NCBI GenBank assembly: GCA_046328715.1
Contig: JAXLWB010000005.1
Location: forward strand, 186,001-250,000
Length of the DNA: 64,000 nucleotides
Direction: 5' to 3'
Source of the DNA: JAXLWB01 sp046328715
GTDB lineage: Bacteria > Chloroflexota > Anaerolineae > Caldilineales > Caldilineaceae
The notes under the pieces were generated by a model, which was not told where the DNA came from, made no database searches, and saw nothing but the letters and a program-made list of their open reading frames with translations. Below, piece by piece: positions 1-6,006 of this stretch (the stretch's first letter is position 1; every line of letters begins with the position of its first letter). Position numbers and translations under genes: made by a program.

Positions 1-162
1 TACATTGTCAATTACGTTTTCACATATCAACCAGCTCTGTCATTGCGCACCCAACTGGTACCCAAGAATGAAATCTTCACTGCTATGTTGCTTACAAGAT
101 TTCTCACTCAAAAAAGCCTTCCCTTGAAATGATAAATGTCGAAAAACTTTGTTAACGGTGTA

Positions 163-648
163 CTATGTTGCGGTTGTTAGCAGTGCCGCCTCGACCTGAC
201 GCAAGCGATCAACCGCAAATTGAATTACCCGTTGTAATTCTGCCTCGCTGGCATAAGGTAGGCGAGGATAGCGCGGCTGATAGTTGAATGCCGGGTCACG
301 CCGCAGCGCAACTTCACGCGCCAGTCCGTGAAAGGTGCCTCCCATCGATCCTTCTGCCAGATCAATCGCCAGCACAAACTCTGCTTCTGAATTACGGAAA
401 ATTGCATTCAGGCCCAACTGACCCATCGTGGTTGCCTCACGGTGGGCAAAGAAATTCTCTCGGCCATCATATTTGACCTGCAATCCTGCTTCATTCAATA
501 GCCGCTCCTGAAGCGATCTGCTTTCGTTTGGCAGCGCTTTACCAATCGAAGGGCGCAACGACTCGTAAAATTGGTAGTATTGCTGATCAAAATTCAGCGT
601 TAGCAATAGTTTTAACAGTTTCTCTTTTAATTCTGGCGTGTAAGCCAT
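163..648 (-). CDS. Candidate immunity protein for the adjacent pilin-toxin
   Basis: This is a 161-residue soluble protein without signal peptide or membrane segment, and I do not recognise a named family. It is the last gene of the minus-strand Tad locus and lies about 100 bases downstream of the pilin-toxin gene, the usual place of an immunity gene in polymorphic toxin loci. Its make-up (small, acidic-basic mixed, with a motif YDGRENFF near residue 60 and a helical C-terminus containing FAVDRLRQVEAAL) is compatible with a cytoplasmic toxin-binding protein. The role is inferred from position, size and the toxin-like neighbour, not from homology. The gap between the two genes is filled by an octamer repeat array, so it may have its own promoter or depend on read-through. 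Confidence 0.6.
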   Translation of the reverse strand: MAYTPELKEKLLKLLLTLNFDQQYYQFYESLRPSIGKALPNESRSLQERLLNEAGLQVKYDGRENFFAHREATTMGQLGLNAIFRNSEAEFVLAIDLAEGSMGGTFHGLAREVALRRDPAFNYQPRYPRLPYASEAELQRVIQFAVDRLRQVEAALLTTAT

Positions 649-675
649 CGCATCAACCTCTTACCTATCGAAACT

Positions 676-748
676 ATGCAAGGTTGCAGAGCAGCAAAGC
701 AGCATGTGTTTGTTACTTGTCACCTTGCCACCCTGTCATCTTGTCAAA
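676..748. repeat. Degenerate octamer arrays between toxin and immunity genes
   Basis: On the plus strand four 8-base units of the form GCAAAGCA are followed by four units of the form CTTGTCAC. The two halves are weakly complementary, giving an imperfect hairpin between the toxin stop codon and the downstream gene. It could act as a transcript-end or processing signal. Similar arrays with other unit sequences occur at several gene borders in this window. Confidence 0.5.
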
Positions 749-2161
749 CTAGGGTGTCGTGTACACAATTGCGCCAGTTGCTTCATCAACGTAACGGATC
801 GCAATTCCCTGCTCGGCCGCAATCGCTTCAAACTGAGCACGCACAGCCGAGTCCATATTGCTGGCCGGCACTTCTAGAATTTGCCGACCCTGCAGCGCCT
901 GACCATCCAATTGCGGATACTTGTTCGAGCGGATAATTTCACCCTCAGGATATTTCGACTTTAACTCGTTGACATAACTTCGGAAGGTCGATTCCTGGAT
1001 CGTGTCAAAATCAGTTGCCTTGCGTGAGATGATCTCACCCGAAACCGGATCATAGGCATCAACCCGTTTTCCGGTCTGCAAGTTAACTTCACTATACTCA
1101 TAGTTCTGATTGGCGGTACGGTTAAAGGCATTGCCGCGCGCGGTTGGACCGTCGTAGAGCCAGTAGTCGCGTTCGACCTTCCAATCTGCTCGGTCACGTG
1201 GCGTTTCACCTTTGGCGGTCTTGCGCTGCACATAACTTTGGTAGGCATCCTCCAGCGCAGAATCAGCAAATTTGCCGTCGGCAGCAATCAGTCCTTCCGC
1301 CACTTGGCGCTGCACCACGCGCAATTCCTCGGGCGAAAGTTCGGCCAAGCGACGTTGCAGCGCAGCCAACTCCTCGGCAGATAATTTATCAGTGTTGCGG
1401 ACAATTTGTCCAAGTTCATCAGGCGTCGCACGGTCAATTCTTGCCAGTAGGGCAGCCAACTCATCGGGTAAAATGGCGTCGATCTTGGTGATCTTGCTCA
1501 ATTCGCCGACTTTGCTCTCCGGTACAATGATCGTGGCTACTTCGAACACACCCATGCCAATGGCGCGGCCATACTCGCCATCTTTCCAGGCAGTTACCAT
1601 CGGCTCGACCATGGCATAGAGCGCGCCGCCCGGGTCGTCTTTGATCGCTTCGATCATACGACCGTACTTGTCGAGTGTTTCCTGGCGGATGCCTGGGAAG
1701 AAGAAATCGATTGCATGACCGGTGCCAGGCAGCATGACCAAGCCATCACGCCCCATGAGCACGATTGATTTCACCGTTCCCCAGGCACCATCGACTACAA
1801 CACCCTTGAGAAAGCCACCAGTCTGGCCTGCCAGGTCACCCAAAAAGCCCAGAAAACCGCCGCCATCGCTGCCGTTGTCGCTGGCGGTAAGTGCAGCATC
1901 CGCTGGCTTGCCGGCTGTGGTCCCGCTCCCCGAGGTCGTAGCAGATGAACCGCCTCTGAGAGTTCCACCTGTCCAGGCTGCCACATACTTTCCCGTTGCA
2001 CTGACGATCTCGCTCCCGATCTGTGAACCGCCGTTCCCAAAAACCGGAGTGACAGCCAGGAGCAGAATCAGTAGCACGGCCAGCAGCGCGATCCACTCAA
2101 TGGACTCGCTGCCCTCTTCTTCGTGCCATTGGCTCGTGCGCAAAACCGGGAATTGTTGCAT
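749..2161 (-). CDS. Flp-type prepilin fused to a polymorphic toxin C-terminal domain
   Basis: This 470-residue protein joins two things that are normally separate. Residues 13-60 are a Flp prepilin: a cleavage-like motif EEEG/SESIEW, a hydrophobic helix (about 22-41), then a segment matching the Flp pilin encoded 1.5 kb upstream (SQIGSEIVSATGKYV against TTIGGEIIAAVSKWI). A Ser/Gly/Thr-rich linker (66-105) follows. Residues 115-220 resemble the pre-toxin region of polymorphic toxins (KDDPGGALYAMVEPMV, GEYGRAIG). The last 130 residues look like a toxin domain: ARGNAFNR (341-348), GKRVDAYDP (364-372), EIISRKAT (376-383), STFRSYVNEL (391-400) and LQGRQILEVP (423-432). From memory this resembles C-termini of WXG/RHS-type toxins. 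A restriction-endonuclease fold is possible, but a clean (D/E)xK triad is not visible. The start codon lies 3 bases after the preceding pilin gene, implying coupled translation. Confidence 0.75.
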   Translation of the reverse strand: MQQFPVLRTSQWHEEEGSESIEWIALLAVLLILLLAVTPVFGNGGSQIGSEIVSATGKYVAAWTGGTLRGGSSATTSGSGTTAGKPADAALTASDNGSDGGGFLGFLGDLAGQTGGFLKGVVVDGAWGTVKSIVLMGRDGLVMLPGTGHAIDFFFPGIRQETLDKYGRMIEAIKDDPGGALYAMVEPMVTAWKDGEYGRAIGMGVFEVATIIVPESKVGELSKITKIDAILPDELAALLARIDRATPDELGQIVRNTDKLSAEELAALQRRLAELSPEELRVVQRQVAEGLIAADGKFADSALEDAYQSYVQRKTAKGETPRDRADWKVERDYWLYDGPTARGNAFNRTANQNYEYSEVNLQTGKRVDAYDPVSGEIISRKATDFDTIQESTFRSYVNELKSKYPEGEIIRSNKYPQLDGQALQGRQILEVPASNMDSAVRAQFEAIAAEQGIAIRYVDEATGAIVYTTP

Positions 2162-2164
2162 AAC

Positions 2165-2362
2165 TCAGTATCGAACAGAACGCCACTGGTTGATTTGACG
2201 ATTGACTGCGCCGTTGATTTCGGTGATCACTGTTGACTTACCTGGACCGGAAAGATAGACTGCGGCGGCAACTAGCAAGATCAAGACGACTGCGGCCAAC
2301 GCAATCGTTTCCAGTACGGCTGCCCCATCTTCTTCGTGTAGGAATGCTAAACGTTTCAACAT
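2165..2362 (-). CDS. Small Flp-like pilin or pseudopilin
   Basis: This 65-residue protein has the hallmarks of a Flp/Tad prepilin: a short leader ending in HEEDG, the mature start AAVLET with Glu at position 5, and one hydrophobic helix (about residues 18-38) followed by a 25-residue polar tail. The prepilin peptidase encoded at 8453-8914 would be expected to cleave after the Gly. Its tail differs from that of the major pilin at 3640-3867, so it may be a minor pilin. It sits between the TadG-like gene and the pilin-toxin, 3 bases from the latter, so the two are probably made together. Confidence 0.75.
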   Translation of the reverse strand: MLKRLAFLHEEDGAAVLETIALAAVVLILLVAAAVYLSGPGKSTVITEINGAVNRQINQWRSVRY

Positions 2363-2375
2363 AGTCTCTCGCCTA

Positions 2376-3128
2376 CTAAAGATTCGGCACTTTGCGCACC
2401 AAATTGATCTGCCACGAGTAGCGATACATCACGGTCCAGGTCGTACATGGCACGGGCGGCTCGGTTGTCTCCCAAAAGTCGGGCGACGGTGCAGGTGTAT
2501 CGACCACTGCCTCAACTTTTTTGACATAAGCAATGGCGGCTGCTGCGCCCGGTACGTCGTGTGACTGATTGGTCCAGGGTGTAAAGGTTTTGAATGCTTC
2601 AGCGTCGGTCAGCACTGGATAGAGCGTCTCGCGCGAAGGTTCGTGAACCTTCTTGAAGTCGGTATGGATAAACGAGATCCAGGCATTGAGCCTGCGTAGC
2701 TGTGTATGATTCTCGTTCGCATAGCGAGATGCTTCGGCGCGTGCTGCACCCATCTGTGCCTGGGTTTGTAGGGCGTAATAGGCTTTATATAACTGTACCG
2801 TCCGTTGACGGGCCTGATCTCTGACTGCATCGAGCGAAGGTGCTACTGGATGAGTGACACAAAAGGCGGTACTGAGTTCCAGATAGGGCACGTTTGGAGC
2901 CAGACCGTAGCTGATCGAATATTGATCGGCGTAATAGCCAGCAGCCGCATGAGCTGCGGCATCGCCGCCATTCTGGGCGAAGCGGCGGCTGGTAAAGTTA
3001 TCCATGAAGGGAATAAAGAGCAGCATCAACGCCAGGATCGCACCCATCAAGGCAAGCAGTGTAAGCGTGGTGGCCAGACCATCTTCTTCCTGGGCGACCC
3101 GCATTATGGCGCTCAGTTGCTTGTTCAT
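2376..3128 (-). CDS. TadG/TadE-like pseudopilin with extracellular domain
   Basis: This 250-residue protein starts with MNKQLSAIMRVAQEEDG, a prepilin-like leader as in its neighbours, followed by a membrane helix (about 20-42) and a roughly 200-residue predicted extracellular part with no recognised domain. The mature N-terminus lacks the usual Glu5. The start at 3128 is chosen because its ATG overlaps the TGA of the upstream TadE-like gene (ATGA). An earlier in-frame start would intrude further into that gene. By position and layout it is a minor or tip pseudopilin of the Tad pilus. The function is inferred. Confidence 0.7.
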   Translation of the reverse strand: MNKQLSAIMRVAQEEDGLATTLTLLALMGAILALMLLFIPFMDNFTSRRFAQNGGDAAAHAAAGYYADQYSISYGLAPNVPYLELSTAFCVTHPVAPSLDAVRDQARQRTVQLYKAYYALQTQAQMGAARAEASRYANENHTQLRRLNAWISFIHTDFKKVHEPSRETLYPVLTDAEAFKTFTPWTNQSHDVPGAAAAIAYVKKVEAVVDTPAPSPDFWETTEPPVPCTTWTVMYRYSWQINLVRKVPNL

Positions 3129-3544
3129 GGACAGCGCTCCTTGCGCATGGTGGCGCTCCAATCGACGCGTGGCAGCAGTTCCTGATAATTTTGAAAGATG
3201 TCAATCGCAGGAATCGGCGTGCTGAGTCGTACGGTCACACTAGACATGCCGGGAGATGGCGAAATGGTGACCGGTGCAGTAGGTGCGCCGTTCGGGTTTT
3301 GTGGGTTCAAATACCAATTGGGAAGCGCAGCACGGACTGCCTGCACTGCTGCAGCGGGTGTGGAGTTGCAGACTGCCAGCGCCCTTGCCCCTTCGCGTGC
3401 CGCATTGGCCGTGACGATAAAGGTGTGACCAACCAAAAAGAATTGCCAAACGATCAGCCCAACCATCATCACAAAGGGCAGCACGGCAATATATTCAAAT
3501 AATTGCGATCCCTCTTCTTCGTGAAGATCCAGATGGTTGAGCAT
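3125..3544 (-). CDS. TadE-like pseudopilin
   Basis: This 139-residue protein begins MLNHLDLHEEEG/SQLFEY, the prepilin cleavage pattern with Glu5-Tyr6. A long hydrophobic helix (IAVLPFVMMVGLIVWQFF) follows, then the TadE-type region TANAAREGARALAV, a motif typical of TadE/TadG proteins, and a small C-terminal domain. TadE-like pseudopilins are minor components needed for assembly of Flp pili. The start at 3544 is preferred because it gives the same leader length as the sister pilins. The longer in-frame extension runs into an intergenic repeat. It is coupled to the next gene by a 4-base overlap. Confidence 0.8.
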   Translation of the reverse strand: MLNHLDLHEEEGSQLFEYIAVLPFVMMVGLIVWQFFLVGHTFIVTANAAREGARALAVCNSTPAAAVQAVRAALPNWYLNPQNPNGAPTAPVTISPSPGMSSVTVRLSTPIPAIDIFQNYQELLPRVDWSATMRKERCP

Positions 3545-3584
3545 AATAGCACTCGTGACTAGCAACGATAAACGGTCTAATCCC

Positions 3585-3636
3585 ATGCAAGATGCAGGTG
3601 CAAAACTAACTTGCAACCTGCAACCTGCATCTTTCT
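3585..3636. repeat. Inverted heptamer array
   Basis: Units of the form ATGCAAG and ATGCAGG are followed, after about 8 bases, by TGCAACC-type units in reverse orientation. Together they can fold into a hairpin (GATGCAGGTGCAA against TTGCAACCTGCATC). It lies between the Flp pilin gene and the TadE-like gene, where it could stabilise the abundant pilin transcript or partly end transcription. Confidence 0.5.
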
Positions 3637-3639
3637 GTT

Positions 3640-3867
3640 CTAGACAAACTTCTTGATCCACTTGCTGACAGCCGCAATAATCTCACCACCGATGGTCGTG
3701 CCACCCTGTTTGAAGAGCGGTTCGACGGCGAGCAACAGAATCAAAATAACAGCCACCATAGCGATCCATTCAATGGCTTCGGCACCATCTTCTTCGTTGT
3801 TGATCTGCGCCAGTCGGCTGCGAATGTCACAATAGAGGGCGAGGGTCAGGGTATTGAGCGTGTTCAT
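3640..3867 (-). CDS. Flp pilin (major Tad pilin)
   Basis: This 75-residue protein is the probable major pilin. The leader runs to NNEEDG, and the mature protein starts AEAIEW with the conserved Glu5. A hydrophobic helix (IAMVAVILILLLAV) and a short C-terminal tail follow. The start at 3867 has a good ribosome-binding site (AGGAGA, 8 bases upstream). An upstream in-frame ATG would lengthen the leader by 19 residues and bypass that site. The N-terminus of the toxin protein at 749-2161 is clearly similar to this pilin through the helix and the first part of the tail. It is the first gene after TadC and is followed by a hairpin array. Confidence 0.88.
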   Translation of the reverse strand: MNTLNTLTLALYCDIRSRLAQINNEEDGAEAIEWIAMVAVILILLLAVEPLFKQGGTTIGGEIIAAVSKWIKKFV

Positions 3868-3987
3868 GATTTGTTTCTCCTGGTTGAAAAGTGTGATTCG
3901 GTTCACCTTTGTTTTGCTTTGCATGAACCCAGTCTACCACCCAATTTGCCCGAATTTTCCAGAAAATGTAACAACATTGTAACAAGA

Positions 3988-4914
3988 TCAACCGCCGAAG
4001 ACGTTGAGGAACGACGCCGAATCCTGATAGATCGAGTTGAACATGATGGCTGCAAACATCAGGAAGATAGCTGGCACGATACAAGCGATCATGACCAGCG
4101 AGATGCGCGGCGTGGCCTTAGCACCCGCCTCCTTGGCCCGTTGTAGACGGCGTTCGCGCATTGCCTCCGCCTGCGCCTCCAACGTCTCCGAGACCGGAGC
4201 ACCCAGGCTTTGCCCCTGCAACAGTGCACCCACGATTACTTGCATCTCGTCGGAACTGTTGCGCCAAATCAATCGCTGATAAGCATCCTGGCGTGGCATA
4301 CCCAGCGACATCTCGTGCAAGTAGGTCTGGAATTCCTCACCCAATGGGCCGCTGATATGCTCGGCTGCGTAAGTGATGGCTCGATCCAGCCCCAGACCGG
4401 CGATCACAGCCGTACTGATTAGGTCAACCCCATCGGGCAGCGAAAGCGTGATCTCCTCCTGGCGCTGTTTGGCCTTGCGGTTGAGTTCGTAGATCGGCAG
4501 GTAGACGCCCACGCCAACACCGATGATCACGAGGGCTAGGCCCAGTCCTGAATTGTCACGCAATTGCCCGATCAGAAAGCCTACCAACATTGCACCGAAT
4601 ACGTTGAGAATCTGATCGCCACGCAGATCGGCAAGGGTTTTGTCACGTTCCCCTGCCCAGGCCAGTTTCTGTTGCAGGTTGAGCGGTTGCGGCAGCCAAT
4701 CCAACTCATTGCTAAGCCAGACTGCCAAGTTTTTGGCGCGTGCCAGCAATCCTTGGCGCAGCGTCGCTTTGGCTTTTGGGGTTTGCGCCGATTCAGCAGG
4801 CAACCGCGCCGCAACCAAGGGGTCCAGTTCATCAGCCTGCTTCTGCAAGTCGTAACCGTAGAAGATCAGAAAGATCCCTAGTCCAAGAAGGAGCCCGTAG
4901 AGAATTCCATCCAT
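3988..4914 (-). CDS. tadC: Tad pilus inner-membrane platform protein TadC
   Basis: This 308-residue membrane protein has a type II secretion F (T2SF) domain at about 155-285 and membrane segments at about 5-22, 110-150 and 280-305. Typical motifs are ISTAVIAGLGLDRA and a coiled cytoplasmic stretch rich in Arg/Glu (AMRERRLQRAKEAG). TadC pairs with TadB to form the membrane platform driven by the TadA ATPase. The ATG at 4914 has AGGAGG 8 bases upstream. The GTG at 4923 overlaps that site and is unlikely to be the start. It lies downstream of TadB, separated by a perfect 25-bp inverted repeat. Confidence 0.88.
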   Translation of the reverse strand: MDGILYGLLLGLGIFLIFYGYDLQKQADELDPLVAARLPAESAQTPKAKATLRQGLLARAKNLAVWLSNELDWLPQPLNLQQKLAWAGERDKTLADLRGDQILNVFGAMLVGFLIGQLRDNSGLGLALVIIGVGVGVYLPIYELNRKAKQRQEEITLSLPDGVDLISTAVIAGLGLDRAITYAAEHISGPLGEEFQTYLHEMSLGMPRQDAYQRLIWRNSSDEMQVIVGALLQGQSLGAPVSETLEAQAEAMRERRLQRAKEAGAKATPRISLVMIACIVPAIFLMFAAIMFNSIYQDSASFLNVFGG

Positions 4915-4932
4915 GCTATACACCTCCTATAT

Positions 4933-4992
4933 TTCAGAACCACGAGCGTGAGCGAGTAAAAAGCGCCACTCGCTCACGCTCGTGGTTCTGAA
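4933..4992. repeat. Perfect 25-bp inverted repeat between tadB and tadC
   Basis: The arm at 4933-4957 (beginning TTCAGAACCACGAGCG) pairs perfectly with 4968-4992, leaving a 10-base loop. The same 25-base arm occurs once more at 46395-46419, so this is a dispersed repeat and not only a local hairpin. There is no clear T-tract. It may stabilise or pause the mRNA between two pilus genes. Confidence 0.8.
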
Positions 4993-4997
4993 GGTAA

Positions 4998-5966
4998 CTA
5001 CACTCGCACATTGCCCAGGCGGCGGATGATGAAAAAGGCCGCAACTTGGGGCACGCCGTAGACCACAATCGTAAACAGCAATCCATACCAACTGTTGATA
5101 AAGTCGGTCACCATGCCGGGTGAGATGCGGTTGAGGATAATCAGCACGATAAAGGGCATGGTGATGGCAAGCAGACTGGTCTGGCGTGCTTCGGCAGTAA
5201 TCGTGTCCACCTCGTTGCGCACCCGTCGCCGCGCCCGGATGGCCAGTGAGATATTGGTCAACGTGGTGACGAGATCGCCGCCTGCCCGCCGCTGGACGAG
5301 GAGAGCCGTGATCAAGATGCGCATCTCTTCGCTGGGATGGCGGGCCAGGAAGTCACTCAGCGCCTGCTCCATCGGTTTACCGCCAGCGTTGATCTGCAAA
5401 AAGAGCTCGTGAAATTCGCGACTGGCCGGACGTGGCAACTTCAATTCGATCTCGCGTAAGGCATAGAGCAACGACTGGCCTGCCCGCAGCGCATTGCTGA
5501 TCAGCAGCGCAATGTCCGGTGTCTGTGCTTGCAGCGCTCGCTCATAGGCATCCTTGCGGTTGACCAAAAAGAAGGTCGTAGCTGTGGTTGTAGCCAGCAG
5601 ACTGAGCACTACGTTTGGGATCAGGGTCAGTTGGAAAAAGATGAAGAGTGCCGCCATCAATCCCAAAAAGAGCAGTACCCACAGCGTGATCAGCAGCAAC
5701 ACGCTCCACTGCAGATCGGCATAGTTCAGCCAGCGGGCGAGAAAGGCCCCAGGGCGTGTCTTACGCACCTGACGGTCAAGCCATTGGAGCACGCTTTGCA
5801 ACTTCTCTGTCCAACTGTCGATCTGCGCAAAGAGGGTAAGTCGATCTCGCACCTCCTTGTGCCAGGCGTGGGCTTGCCACAGTTCGCGCAGGCCCAGCGC
5901 CAGTAACATCACGGCGCAGCCCATCAACGTGGCGCTTACTAGAGCGCTATCGAGTAATGCTTGCAT
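4998..5966 (-). CDS. tadB: Tad pilus inner-membrane platform protein TadB
   Basis: This 322-residue protein has an N-terminal membrane helix (about 8-28), a pair of helices at about 90-135, a T2SF domain (about 150-275, with LRAGQSLLYALREI and RRAGGDLVTTL) and a C-terminal helix pair (about 265-312). With TadC it forms the cytoplasmic-membrane platform for pilus assembly. The start is supported by AAAAGGAGCGAGA just before the ATG. It follows the TadA-like gene by 40 bases in the same operon. Length and layout are normal for TadB. Confidence 0.88.
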   Translation of the reverse strand: MQALLDSALVSATLMGCAVMLLALGLRELWQAHAWHKEVRDRLTLFAQIDSWTEKLQSVLQWLDRQVRKTRPGAFLARWLNYADLQWSVLLLITLWVLLFLGLMAALFIFFQLTLIPNVVLSLLATTTATTFFLVNRKDAYERALQAQTPDIALLISNALRAGQSLLYALREIELKLPRPASREFHELFLQINAGGKPMEQALSDFLARHPSEEMRILITALLVQRRAGGDLVTTLTNISLAIRARRRVRNEVDTITAEARQTSLLAITMPFIVLIILNRISPGMVTDFINSWYGLLFTIVVYGVPQVAAFFIIRRLGNVRV

Positions 5967-6006
5967 TCTCGCTCCTTTTCTGACCGATACCAGTCTAGCG
6001 ACACGT

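Noticed and set aside
4915..4923. GTG at 4923 as start of TadC
   Set aside because: It overlaps the AGGAGG ribosome-binding site that is properly spaced for the ATG at 4914.
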